Source of the DNA: Sphingopyxis sp. MSC1_008
GTDB lineage: Bacteria; Pseudomonadota; Alphaproteobacteria; Sphingomonadales; Sphingomonadaceae
DNA: 64,000 nucleotides
Direction of reading: 5' to 3'
Assembly (NCBI RefSeq): GCF_023197165.1
Contig: NZ_JALPRD010000011.1
Span: 87,489-151,488, forward strand
The notes under the pieces were generated by a model, which saw only the letters and a list, made by a program, of their open reading frames with translations, was not told the DNA's origin and searched no databases. Every line of letters starts with the position of its first letter. The first letter of the stretch is position 1. A program made the translations under genes and the position numbers. Shown one piece after another: positions 1-8,285 of the stretch.

Positions 1-1
1 C

Positions 2-922
2 GGCGGATCGGGCGAACATACGATGCGCTGGGGCCTCGAACAGTCGCGCAACCTGATGACGGTGCGCACCGCGAGCCAGGTCGGCATGGAGCCGATCGTC
101 GAAACGATCCAGACGATGGGTATCGGCAAGCACGAACCCTATCTTTCGACCGCGCTCGGCGCCGGTACGACGACGGTCGAAAAGATAACGAACGCCTATG
201 CGATGCTTGCCAACCACGGCCGCGCGTTGAAACCGCGGGTGATCGACTATGCGCAGGATCGCCGGGGCAAGGTGATTTTCCCCGCCAACTGGAAACCGTG
301 CGAGGGCTGCAACAAGAAGGATTGGGACGGCCGGCCGATGCCGCGCTTTGCCAAGTCGGGCAAGCAGCTGATGGACGCGATCACCGCGTACCAGGTCGTG
401 CATATGCTCGAAGGCGTCGTCCAGCGCGGCACCGCGGTGCGGCTGCGTGACTTGGGCGTGCCGCTGTTCGGCAAGACCGGCACGACTACGGGCCCGAACG
501 ACGTCTGGTTCGTCGGCGGCACCCCCGATGTGGTCGCGGGCATGTATATCGGTTTCGACCAGCCGCGCAGCATGGGCGGCTATGCGCAGGGCGGCAGCTA
601 TGCCGCGCCGATCTTCAAGGATTTCGCGCTCGCCGCGCTCGCCGATCGCCAGCCGATTCCCTTCTCGGCGCCGAAGGGCGTGCGCATGGTGCGCATCGAC
701 CGCCAGTCGGGCCGCCGTGTCTATGGCAGCTGGCCGGGAACCGACCCGAAGGCGTCGATCATCTGGGAAGCTTTCAAGCCCGAAAGCGAACCGCGGCGGA
801 CGATCCGCGAAGAGGAAATCAAGCCGGTAAAGGCGCCGCGGCGGCAGGATGCCCCCGTCAGCCAGAGCAACGGCCGGCGCAGCGACAGCGAATTCCTGGA
901 GGATCGCGGCGGCATCATCTGA
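2..922 (+). CDS. mrcA: Penicillin-binding protein 1A, C-terminal part (truncated by window edge)
   Basis: This is the 3' end of a bifunctional glycosyltransferase/transpeptidase that polymerises and cross-links peptidoglycan on the periplasmic face of the inner membrane. The frame is open from base 2, so the gene starts upstream of the window. About 306 residues of the transpeptidase half are visible. The KTGTT active-site motif is encoded at 473-487, followed by a DVWFVGGTPD segment typical of PBP1A. The catalytic SxxK serine and the SxN motif lie upstream and cannot be seen. The tail is basic and polar, ending about 80 residues after the fold. A cysteine pair (CEGC, near 297-310) sits in an insertion before the KTG motif. 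Family assignment is secure. Confidence 0.93.
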   Translation, partial: GGSGEHTMRWGLEQSRNLMTVRTASQVGMEPIVETIQTMGIGKHEPYLSTALGAGTTTVEKITNAYAMLANHGRALKPRVIDYAQDRRGKVIFPANWKPCEGCNKKDWDGRPMPRFAKSGKQLMDAITAYQVVHMLEGVVQRGTAVRLRDLGVPLFGKTGTTTGPNDVWFVGGTPDVVAGMYIGFDQPRSMGGYAQGGSYAAPIFKDFALAALADRQPIPFSAPKGVRMVRIDRQSGRRVYGSWPGTDPKASIIWEAFKPESEPRRTIREEEIKPVKAPRRQDAPVSQSNGRRSDSEFLEDRGGII

Positions 923-994
923 CGCTGCACACCTCCTTTCCCTTCGGCCGTCGAAGCCGTAAGGGCGGGGTCAACATATTTCAGGAGCAAGGAC

Positions 995-2122
995 ATGCGC
1001 GCCGAAGCGCAGGATCATATCGACAAGATTGGCGCCGCGCTGGCGCTGCTGCGGCGTTTCCTCGACTGGGACCGCGCGGTGCGGCGGCTCGACGAATTGA
1101 ACGCGAAGGTCGAGGACCCGACGCTGTGGAACGACGCGAAAGCGGCGCAAGAGGTCATGCGCGAACGCCGCCGGCTCGACGAGGCGATCAGCGCTACGCG
1201 CGCGATCGAAACCGAGTGCGCCGACACCGCCGAACTGATCGAGCTTGCCGAAATGGAGGGCGACGAGGCGATGGTCGATGAGGCCGTGGTCTCGCTTGGC
1301 GTCCTCGCGGCGCGCGCCGAAGAGGACAAGATCAAGGCCTTGCTCGCGGGCGAAGCCGACGCGAACGACGCCTATATCGAAGTCCATGCCGGCGCGGGGG
1401 GCACCGAAAGCCAGGACTGGGCCGAAATGCTCCAGCGCATGTACAGCCGCTGGGCCGAAAAGCGCGGGCTCAAGGTCGAACTTGTCGAATATCAGGCGGG
1501 CGAACAGGCGGGCATCAAATCGGCGACGATGCTGGTGAAGGGCGAAAATGCCTATGGCTATGCCAAGACCGAAAGCGGCGTCCACCGCCTCGTCCGTATC
1601 TCGCCCTACGACAGCTCGGCGCGGCGCCACACCAGCTTTTCGAGCGTGTGGGTCTATCCGGTGATCGACGACAATATCGATATCGAGATCAACGAAGGCG
1701 ACCTCAAGATCGACACCTATCGCGCCTCGGGCGCGGGCGGCCAGCACGTCAACACGACCGATTCGGCGGTGCGCATCACGCACATCCCGACCGGGATCGT
1801 CGTCGCGAGCCAGAACGACCGCTCGCAGCACAAGAACCGCGCGACCGCGATGGGCATGCTGAAGGCGCGGATGTACGAGGCCGAGCTCCAGAAGCGCGAA
1901 GCCGCGGCATCGGGCGAATATCAGGCGAAGACCGAGATCGGCTGGGGCCACCAGATCCGTTCCTATGTCCTCCAGCCCTATCAGCTGGTTAAGGACCTGC
2001 GCACCGGCGTGACCTCGACTGCACCGTCCGACGTGCTCGACGGTGCGCTCGACCCCTTCATGGCGGCGGCGCTGTCGCAGAAGGTGACGGGCGAGAAGGT
2101 CGAAGTGGAAGACATCGACTGA
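995..2122 (+). CDS. prfB: Peptide chain release factor 2
   Basis: RF2 releases the nascent peptide at UGA and UAA stop codons. The 375-residue length is close to the family norm. The GGQ peptidyl-tRNA hydrolysis motif is at residues 248-250. The stop-codon recognition tripeptide at 203-205 reads SPY where Escherichia coli has SPF. The gene is one continuous frame, so it lacks the in-frame UGA and +1 frameshift that autoregulate RF2 in many bacteria. The ATG at 995 is preceded by AGGAGCAAGGAC, a good ribosome-binding site. It follows mrcA by 72 bp and its stop overlaps the next start as TGATG. Confidence 0.97.
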   Translation: MRAEAQDHIDKIGAALALLRRFLDWDRAVRRLDELNAKVEDPTLWNDAKAAQEVMRERRRLDEAISATRAIETECADTAELIELAEMEGDEAMVDEAVVSLGVLAARAEEDKIKALLAGEADANDAYIEVHAGAGGTESQDWAEMLQRMYSRWAEKRGLKVELVEYQAGEQAGIKSATMLVKGENAYGYAKTESGVHRLVRISPYDSSARRHTSFSSVWVYPVIDDNIDIEINEGDLKIDTYRASGAGGQHVNTTDSAVRITHIPTGIVVASQNDRSQHKNRATAMGMLKARMYEAELQKREAAASGEYQAKTEIGWGHQIRSYVLQPYQLVKDLRTGVTSTAPSDVLDGALDPFMAAALSQKVTGEKVEVEDID

Positions 2123-2841
2123 TGAAGCGCACAGCGGCCGTCCTGTTGGCGTTCCTGCCGCTGCTGAACGGCTGCGACGCGCCGTGGGACGAGGGCAGCG
2201 ACCGCGCCGAGACCGCGCGTGAGTTTCCGCCCGCCGACCGGCCGGTCGCGCCGACCGTCTCGACCAAATGGTCGACCGAGGAGGCGCGCGACCGCGTCAA
2301 CGAGGCCGACGACGTTATGGATTCGGCCGACGTCCGCCCCGGCATGACCGTCGCCGACATCGGCGCGGGCGACGGCTATTATACGGTGCGCCTGGCGCAG
2401 CGCGTCGGCGCCAACGGCCGCGTGCTTGCGCAGGACATCATTCCCGAGGTGATCGAGCGGCTCGCCGACCGCGTCGCGCGCGAGCGGCTCGACAATGTCT
2501 CGCTGAAACTCGGCGCGGTCGACGATCCGCGCCTGCCCGCGGCGAGTTTCGACCGCGTTTTCATGGTCCATATGTATCACGAGATCGGCGAACCCTACGC
2601 CTTCCTGTGGCGGCTGCGCCCCGCGCTGCGCAAGGGCGGGCAGGTGCTAGTCGTCGACGGCGACCGCCCGATCGCGCAGCACGGCACGCCCTTCCGCCTG
2701 CTCGTCTGCGAGTTCGAGGCGGTGGGCTACAAGCTCGTGTCGTACGACGACAAGCAGCATGCCGGCGGTTATCTCGCGCGTTTCGAGCCCGAGGGCAGAC
2801 GCCCCGAGCCGGATGCGATCAAGGTCTGCGACAATCCCTAA
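2122..2841 (+). CDS. Lipoprotein-like class I SAM-dependent methyltransferase
   Basis: The 239-residue protein begins with a short hydrophobic signal and a lipobox-like LLNGC ending at Cys18. A Rossmann methyltransferase fold follows. SAM motif I is at about residues 78-87 (VADIGAGDGY), then a FDRVFMVHMYHE segment (motif IV region) and a late PFRLLVCEFEAVGY stretch. The ATG overlaps the prfB stop by one base (TGATG), so translation is probably coupled. A methyltransferase exported as a lipoprotein is odd, because SAM is not expected in the periplasm. The enzyme may face the cytoplasm, use a captured cofactor, or have lost activity. The substrate is unknown. Confidence 0.8.
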   Translation: MKRTAAVLLAFLPLLNGCDAPWDEGSDRAETAREFPPADRPVAPTVSTKWSTEEARDRVNEADDVMDSADVRPGMTVADIGAGDGYYTVRLAQRVGANGRVLAQDIIPEVIERLADRVARERLDNVSLKLGAVDDPRLPAASFDRVFMVHMYHEIGEPYAFLWRLRPALRKGGQVLVVDGDRPIAQHGTPFRLLVCEFEAVGYKLVSYDDKQHAGGYLARFEPEGRRPEPDAIKVCDNP

Positions 2842-2847
2842 AAAACG

Positions 2848-2938
2848 CGTCGTCCCCGCGAAGGCGGGGGCCGCTGTCGGTTTTACGCAACGCAGTTGAG
2901 CCCGGCTGCCAACGGCCCCCGCCTTCGCGGGGACGACG
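2848..2938. repeat. Inverted repeat between convergent genes (GTCGTCCCCGCG family)
   Basis: Two perfect 26-bp arms (2848-2873 and 2913-2938) flank a 39-bp spacer. Each arm also carries a small internal palindrome around CCCGCGAAGGCGGG. It fills the gap between the convergent methyltransferase and DsrE-like genes. It may stabilise 3' ends or terminate both transcripts. It resembles the dispersed palindromes common in sphingomonads. Confidence 0.85.
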
Positions 2939-2942
2939 AGGG

Positions 2943-3317
2943 TCAATAAACCAGCAGCCGATCCTCGGCGCCGACCTCGGCGAGAAAGCTGACCAGCCCC
3001 GCGGCGCGGACATGCGGCACCAGTTCGGTCGCCGTGATGCCGACGAGCGCCATGCCCGACTGGCAGACGAAAAGGGCGATCTCCATCGCGATCGCTTCTT
3101 CGACGAGCCAGGCGAGATCGGGTTGCCCCGCGGCGCGGCGTGCCTCGTCGCCGGCGAAAGCAACCGGATCGCGCAGCAAGGCCGCCGCCTCGCCCTGCAG
3201 GAAGATGCGCACCGGCCGGCCCAGCGCCGCCGCCGCCATCCCCGCTTCGAGCGCGGCGTAAAGCCGCCGGCCCTCGGCGACCGCGACGATGATGTTCAGG
3301 CTCGGCAGACCGGGCAT
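2943..3317 (-). CDS. DsrE/DsrF-like small protein
   Basis: A 124-residue protein with the alpha/beta pattern of the DsrE/DsrF/TusD family, whose members carry sulfur as persulfide or act as unknown partners. The N-terminal strand (LNIIVAVAEG) is followed by an alanine-rich helix, the strand PVRIFLQGEA, and a single cysteine in a strand near residue 86 (IALFVCQSGMAL). That cysteine sits where sulfur carriers place theirs. The ATG at 3317 lies inside the end of the moeB-like gene, a 22-bp overlap. Pairing with an E1-like sulfur-pathway enzyme makes a sulfur-relay role plausible but unproven. Confidence 0.68.
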   Translation of the reverse strand: MPGLPSLNIIVAVAEGRRLYAALEAGMAAAALGRPVRIFLQGEAAALLRDPVAFAGDEARRAAGQPDLAWLVEEAIAMEIALFVCQSGMALVGITATELVPHVRAAGLVSFLAEVGAEDRLLVY

Positions 3318-4045
3318 AGCGGATCCTTCGATACGCCGACCTCGCGCCAGCGGCGATCCAGCATATCGACGATCGCGAGCCGGCCGGTCAAGGACGACCC
3401 GAGGCCGGTCAGCGCGCGCACCGTCTCGAGCGCCGCCATCGTGCCGATCATCCCCGCGAGCGCACCCATCACGCCGGTTTCGGCACAGTTGATGCCTTCG
3501 CGGTCGGGGTCGCTGCCGACAAGGCAGGCATAGCAGGCGCACGCCGCGCGCCAGCCTTCGTATAGCGCAACCTGCCCCTCGAAGGCGCCGATCGCGGCGC
3601 TGAGCAGCGGGATGTGCAGCGCGACGGCAGCGCGGTTTACGGCGAGCCGCGTTTCGAAATTGTCGCAGCCGTCGAGGATCAGGCTTGCGCGCGCGAGCAG
3701 CGCCTCGGCATTGTCATCCTCCAGTCGTTCGGCAACCGCAACCGCCTCGACATGCGGGTTGATCCGCCGCGCCGCGTTGGCCGCGACCTCGGCCTTGCGC
3801 GAGCCGATATCGGCGTCGGTGAACAGCGGCTGGCGCTGGAGGTTGCTGAGTTCGACGACGTCATGATCGATGATCGTGAGCTTGCCGACGCCCGCCGCCG
3901 CCAGATAGATGATCGCAGGACAGCCGATCCCGCCTGCGCCGATCACCGCGACATGCGCCGCTTTCAGTTTCGCCTGTCCCGCGCCGCCAAAGGCCGGCAG
4001 GATGATCTGGCGGGCATAACGGTCGAGTTCGGCGTCGCTCAGCAA
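3296..4045 (-). CDS. moeB: MoeB/ThiF-type E1-like adenylyltransferase
   Basis: This enzyme adenylates the C-terminal glycine of a ubiquitin-like sulfur carrier (MoaD or ThiS) for molybdopterin or thiamine synthesis. From the chosen start, residues 36-41 form the nucleotide-binding GAGGIG loop. A DHDVVELSNLQRQ segment, the DGCDNF motif and two zinc-binding CxxC pairs (C171/C174 and C244/C247) follow. It has no C-terminal rhodanese domain and is 249 residues long, like the short MoeB form. A TTG at 4045, two bases after the dut stop, is preferred because the fold begins there (LLSDAELDRYARQ). An ATG at 4123 inside dut is the alternative. Confidence 0.86.
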   Translation of the reverse strand: MLSDAELDRYARQIILPAFGGAGQAKLKAAHVAVIGAGGIGCPAIIYLAAAGVGKLTIIDHDVVELSNLQRQPLFTDADIGSRKAEVAANAARRINPHVEAVAVAERLEDDNAEALLARASLILDGCDNFETRLAVNRAAVALHIPLLSAAIGAFEGQVALYEGWRAACACYACLVGSDPDREGINCAETGVMGALAGMIGTMAALETVRALTGLGSSLTGRLAIVDMLDRRWREVGVSKDPLCPVCRA

Positions 4046-4046
4046 A

Positions 4047-4595
4047 CTATTCGACCGGCCGCCGCAGCTGGATGCCCGACAGCGAAGCGAGGCCCGCGGT
4101 GTCCGCGGTTTCGTCGATCGCATCGCTCTCGACCCCGGTCGAACCAAAGCCACCCGCGCCGCGCACGGTCTCGTCGAGCGTTTCGACTTCGGCAAAGGCC
4201 GCGCGCTGAACGGGTGCGGGGACGAGTTGGGCGATGCGGTCGCCGCGTTTGATCTCGAACGCCTCGTCGCCGAGGTTCGCGAGGATCACCTTCACTTCGC
4301 CGCGATAGTCGCTGTCGATCGTGCCCGGCGTGTTGAGGCAAGTGACGCCATGCTTGAGCGCGAGGCCCGAGCGCGGGCGCACCTGCACCTCGTAACCCGC
4401 GGGGATCGCCATCGCGAAGCCGGTCGCGACCGCATGGCGCGCGCCGGGGCGCAGCGTCAGCGTCTCGGCCGCGACGACATCCATTCCCGCCGCGCCATCG
4501 CTGGCATAGGCGGGCAGCGGCAGGCCGCCGCCATTGGGCAGCCGCTGGATCGCGATTTCAATCTCTTTCAAGGGGTGCGATTTTTTCGAGCTCAT
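4047..4595 (-). CDS. dut: Deoxyuridine 5'-triphosphate nucleotidohydrolase (dUTPase)
   Basis: Trimeric dUTPase hydrolyses dUTP to dUMP and pyrophosphate, keeping uracil out of DNA and feeding dTMP synthesis. All five family motifs are present in order: [35 protein letters not shown] and the C-terminal GAGGFGSTG arm. About 25 residues extend beyond motif 5, longer than in E. coli. The ATG at 4595 gives a 38-bp overlap with the end of coaBC. This repeats the classic coaBC-dut linkage. Confidence 0.96.
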   Translation of the reverse strand: MSSKKSHPLKEIEIAIQRLPNGGGLPLPAYASDGAAGMDVVAAETLTLRPGARHAVATGFAMAIPAGYEVQVRPRSGLALKHGVTCLNTPGTIDSDYRGEVKVILANLGDEAFEIKRGDRIAQLVPAPVQRAAFAEVETLDETVRGAGGFGSTGVESDAIDETADTAGLASLSGIQLRRPVE

Positions 4596-5838
4596 CGGCG
4601 ATCTTTTCCATCAATTTGCGGGCGACGGCGTGTTTGGGCAGCCGGTCCCAGCTGTCTACCCCGTCTTTGCTAACGATATGCACCCGATTGCTCTCGCCAC
4701 CCATCGGGTCGGCGGACACGTCATTGGCAACGATCCAGTCGCACCCCTTGCGCGCGAGCTTGGCCTCTGCATGCGCGATCACGTCGTTGGTTTCGGCGGC
4801 AAAACCGATCAGCAAGGTTGGGCGTTCGGACGATTTGGCGAGGCCGGCGAGGATGTCGGGATTTTCGGCGAGTGCGAGCGGCGGCACCTGCCCGCTGCCG
4901 TCCTTCTTGATCTTCTGCGGCGCGGCGTCGGCGGCGCGCCAGTCGGCGACCGCGGCAACCATGATCGCGGCATCGACGGGCAGGCCTTGCTCAACCTCGG
5001 CCGCCATTTCGACTGCGGTCTCGACATCGACGCGGATCACGCCGGGCGGGGTCGGCAGCGGCACCGGGCCGGCGATCAGCAGCACCTCGGCGCCGGCCTC
5101 GGCGGCGGCAGCCGCGATCGCAAAGCCCTGCTTCCCGCTCGACCTGTTGGCGATGTAGCGTACCGGGTCGATCGGCTCGTGCGTCGGTCCCGCGGTGATC
5201 AGGATGCGGCGGCCATAAAGCGGGCGCCGGTTTGCGGGCGCAAAATCGGGCTGGTCCGCCAGCGTCGCCGGGGCGGCCAGCGGAACCGGCGCGGGGGCAT
5301 TGGCCAGCGCCGCATCGATCGCTTCCTTGATCGCGGCGGGTTCGGGCAGCCGCCCCGGACCATATTCGCCGCACGCCATTTCGCCCTCGTCGGGTTCCAT
5401 CACGGTCACGCCGTCGCCGCGCAAGGTCGTGATATTGCGCCGCGTTGCGGCGTGCAGCCACATCCGCACGTTCATCGCGGGCGCAGCGAGCACGGGCTTG
5501 TCGGTCGCGAGCAGCAACGTGGTCGCAAGGTCGTCGGCGATGCCGCCCGCCATCTTGGCGAGCAGGTCGGCGGTCGCCGGCGCGACGACGACCAGGTCGG
5601 CTTCGCGGCTGAGCTGGATATGTCCCATCTCGACCTCGTCCTTGAGGTCGAAGAGATTGGTGTAAACCTTGTTTTCTGAAAGCGCCGCAAGCGTCAGCGG
5701 CGTCACGAACTGCTCGCCCGCGCGCGTGATGACGCAGCGGACGACATAGCCCGCCTTGCGCAGCAGGCGGACAAGCTCGATCGATTTATAGGCCGCGATG
5801 CCGCCGCCAATGATCAAAAGAATGCGCGGAGCGGGCAT
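4558..5838 (-). CDS. coaBC: Bifunctional phosphopantothenoylcysteine decarboxylase / phosphopantothenate-cysteine ligase
   Basis: CoaBC carries out two consecutive steps of coenzyme A synthesis in the cytoplasm. The N-terminal flavin decarboxylase (CoaC) shows the GGGIAAYK flavin loop, the catalytic-His segment EMGHIQLS, the PAMN asparagine and the active-site cysteine in ACGEYGPGR. The C-terminal ligase (CoaB) shows [23 protein letters not shown] and the QKIKK lysine. Of the possible starts, the ATG at 5838 gives 426 residues beginning [13 protein letters not shown], matching family length. An upstream start at 5910 would add 24 unsupported residues. Confidence 0.96.
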   Translation of the reverse strand: MPAPRILLIIGGGIAAYKSIELVRLLRKAGYVVRCVITRAGEQFVTPLTLAALSENKVYTNLFDLKDEVEMGHIQLSREADLVVVAPATADLLAKMAGGIADDLATTLLLATDKPVLAAPAMNVRMWLHAATRRNITTLRGDGVTVMEPDEGEMACGEYGPGRLPEPAAIKEAIDAALANAPAPVPLAAPATLADQPDFAPANRRPLYGRRILITAGPTHEPIDPVRYIANRSSGKQGFAIAAAAAEAGAEVLLIAGPVPLPTPPGVIRVDVETAVEMAAEVEQGLPVDAAIMVAAVADWRAADAAPQKIKKDGSGQVPPLALAENPDILAGLAKSSERPTLLIGFAAETNDVIAHAEAKLARKGCDWIVANDVSADPMGGESNRVHIVSKDGVDSWDRLPKHAVARKLMEKIADELEKIAPLERD

Positions 5839-5948
5839 CAGCGGTGGCAAGCCTGCCGCGAGCGGGCGGCGATCGACTGGGTTTGATTCATCGCCGTCTC
5901 CTTCGCGCATCAGTTATGCGCTTCCTTGCCGCAGTTCAAGCGGACGCC

Positions 5949-7052
5949 TCAAATGGCGGCGGCGGGAATCGTCGTCATCGGCTTCCGCAACGATCGCATC
6001 AATTCGGCAAGGGCGGCCGGCGCGAAGGCGAGGCCGATGAACAAGGTCGGCGTGACAAGCATCGCCCAATAGAAATTGGCGGGCCGCGCGAAGAGCATGA
6101 GCAGTGCTGCATAGCCGATCTGGATCAGCAGCACGGCGAGCCCGAGCCGCGAGCGCCATGCCGCCCAGCCGAGCAGCGCGAGCGGGACGAGCAGCGCGCC
6201 GACCCATCCCGCGAAAAAGCGCAGCAGCGACGACGCCTGGACGAACGACAGATAGGCGATCCAGCCACCCTGTCCGTTCCAGCCCTGGCTCGCAGCGTCG
6301 GCGGGGGTCGTGACCGCCGCCAGCGCGGCGATATGCGCCGCGAGACCCGCCGCGAAGCCTAGCCCGATCGCCAGCCAGCCCGCTGCGGCGCGCCAGTCGC
6401 GGTCGAGCAGCGCGAACAGCCCGAACAGCATCGCGACCGGCAGCACGGTCTCGCGGATCGCGAGCGCGGCGGCGACGATCGCCATGGCCCACCACGGACG
6501 GCCCGGGCGATAGAGCGCGAGCGCGAGCGCGAGGAGCACGCCCGCCGCGACTTCGTGGATGAACAGCCATTCGCGCGCCGCGAGCTGCGTCAGGTTCGCG
6601 GCGACGAACAGCGCGCCGACCGCGGCGTAGCGGGGGAGCGCGGGTTCGGTCCGCAGCCGCCGATACCAAGCAAGAATCGCCGCGCCGCCGATGACGAGGA
6701 AGAGGAACATTGCTTTCCGTTCGCCGAGCGCGGCGAGGATATAGGCCAGTGTCGGCAAACGGACCGTCACAAAGGGGCGCAACGGATAGTCGCCCGCGCG
6801 GTGTTCGGCGGCGGCCGCGGCGTAATAGGATTCGCCCGTTTCGACCCGCTCGGCGATGCGCGCGTAGAGCGCATGATCGCCGACGAGGCCGTCGAATTGT
6901 GCCGACGCGGGCTTTGCGACCGCGACATGGTCGCGGCCCACACCGCCTGCCGTGCCCCAGACCATCAGCAGCGCCAGCAGGCCCAGAACCGCCGCTGCGA
7001 CGGGGCGCGAAACCCCGGCGAAGCGGTTCCAGCCGGGCGCGCCCGTCGTCAT
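5949..7052 (-). CDS. Polytopic membrane protein, glycosyltransferase-C-like
   Basis: A 367-residue protein with roughly nine to ten hydrophobic segments and a large first periplasmic loop (about residues 40-95), which contains HALYARIAERVETGESYYAAA. This architecture is like polyprenol-phosphate-dependent GT-C enzymes, but I see no motif that proves activity. Its ATG overlaps the stop of the GT2-GtrA gene as ATGA, so the two are co-translated. That neighbour would supply a polyprenyl-linked sugar. A role in decorating an envelope polysaccharide or lipid is therefore the best guess. The substrate is unknown. Confidence 0.68.
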   Translation of the reverse strand: MTTGAPGWNRFAGVSRPVAAAVLGLLALLMVWGTAGGVGRDHVAVAKPASAQFDGLVGDHALYARIAERVETGESYYAAAAAEHRAGDYPLRPFVTVRLPTLAYILAALGERKAMFLFLVIGGAAILAWYRRLRTEPALPRYAAVGALFVAANLTQLAAREWLFIHEVAAGVLLALALALYRPGRPWWAMAIVAAALAIRETVLPVAMLFGLFALLDRDWRAAAGWLAIGLGFAAGLAAHIAALAAVTTPADAASQGWNGQGGWIAYLSFVQASSLLRFFAGWVGALLVPLALLGWAAWRSRLGLAVLLIQIGYAALLMLFARPANFYWAMLVTPTLFIGLAFAPAALAELMRSLRKPMTTIPAAAI

Positions 7053-8176
7053 TTGCGCCAGGTCAGCGCCGACGACATGGCGAAGTTCCAGATCGCACCG
7101 ACCAGTACCCCCGCGACCCCCGCCACCCACCAGCGTTCGTCATGCCCGGCCATCCACGTACCGATACCGATATTGGCGACCGCGCCGAGCGCCGAAATCG
7201 CATAGAAGCTCGCAAGCCCGCCAACGAGGCGCCAGCCCTTCAGCTTGCGGTCGGCGTAAGTGAAGCTGTTGTTGAGGAAGAAGTTGAAGGCGATCGCGGT
7301 CATCACTGCGCTGGTCTGCGCGGTGATAAAGGCGCTGCCGGTACCGAGGATCGTGCGCAGCACGGCAAGGTGGACGAACACGCCGAGCCCGCCGACCATC
7401 AGGAATTTGAGCAGCCGCACGGGGACGAAACGGCCGATCGTCTTGTCGGCGATCAGTTCGGCATATTCGGCGATTACGCGCGCACCGATCTTGCTCTCGC
7501 CGGCCTCGCGGGTACGGAATTGATAGGGGATTTCGGCGACCTTCAGCGGCGCCGGGCTCGACGCCAAAATGTCGATCAATATCTTGAAACCGATCGCCGA
7601 CAGGCGCGGCAGCGCGCGTTCGAAGGCATCGCGGCGCACCGCGAAAAAACCGCTCATCGGATCGGACACGTCGGTGCCGAGCGCAATCTGCCCGGCGCGG
7701 GTCGCGAGGCGGCTCATCCGCGCGCGCTCCTTGTCCCAGTCGCCGATCCCGCCGCCCGCGACATAGCGCGTGCCGACCGCGATATCGGCGCCGTCGTTCA
7801 CAATTGCGTCGATCAGCTGCGGCAACGCGTCCTCGCTATGCTGGAGGTCGCCGTCCATCACCGCGATGACCGGCGCGGCGGTCGCCAATATACCCTCGAC
7901 CACCGCCGACGACAGCCCGCGCCGCCCGACGCGCTGGACGATGCGCACATGCCGCGATCCGCGGCCGATGCGGCGCACCAGTTCGCTCGTCCCGTCGGGC
8001 GAATTATCGTCGACGAAGACGACTTCCCAGCCGCGCCCCGCGAGCACGACCGAGAGTTTTTCGATCAGTTTCTCGACATTGGCGGCTTCGTTGAGCGTCG
8101 GCACCACGACCGCGACCTCGAGAGGCAGCGTGTCGACCGGCAGGATCTTGTCGGCAATCAGGATGTCGTGGCGCAT
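7049..8176 (-). CDS. Family 2 glycosyltransferase fused to a GtrA-like membrane domain
   Basis: Residues ~20-245 form a dolichol-phosphate-mannose-synthase-like GT2 domain: VVVPTLNEA, FVDDNSPDGT, and a catalytic-metal segment VMDGDLQHSEDALPQL. Residues ~255-370 are a GtrA-type domain with four transmembrane helices. Such fusions transfer a sugar from a nucleotide donor to polyprenyl phosphate and may help flip it. The ATG at 8176 is chosen because GAGG lies nine bases upstream; a GTG at 8203 also exists. It is coupled to the downstream membrane protein. Confidence 0.9.
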   Translation of the reverse strand: MRHDILIADKILPVDTLPLEVAVVVPTLNEAANVEKLIEKLSVVLAGRGWEVVFVDDNSPDGTSELVRRIGRGSRHVRIVQRVGRRGLSSAVVEGILATAAPVIAVMDGDLQHSEDALPQLIDAIVNDGADIAVGTRYVAGGGIGDWDKERARMSRLATRAGQIALGTDVSDPMSGFFAVRRDAFERALPRLSAIGFKILIDILASSPAPLKVAEIPYQFRTREAGESKIGARVIAEYAELIADKTIGRFVPVRLLKFLMVGGLGVFVHLAVLRTILGTGSAFITAQTSAVMTAIAFNFFLNNSFTYADRKLKGWRLVGGLASFYAISALGAVANIGIGTWMAGHDERWWVAGVAGVLVGAIWNFAMSSALTWRK

Positions 8177-8285
8177 GAAACCTCGGTTCTGTCCGGATTT
8201 CACGTCCGGGGTTGGTCGAGGTCTGCGCTTAACGATTTAAGGTAAATGTCCGGTAACCAGCTATTCATGGCCCGACGAGGGGGAT

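Noticed and set aside
6710..8245. 511-codon plus-strand frame
   Set aside because: Antisense to the GT2-GtrA and membrane protein genes, which carry clear domains.
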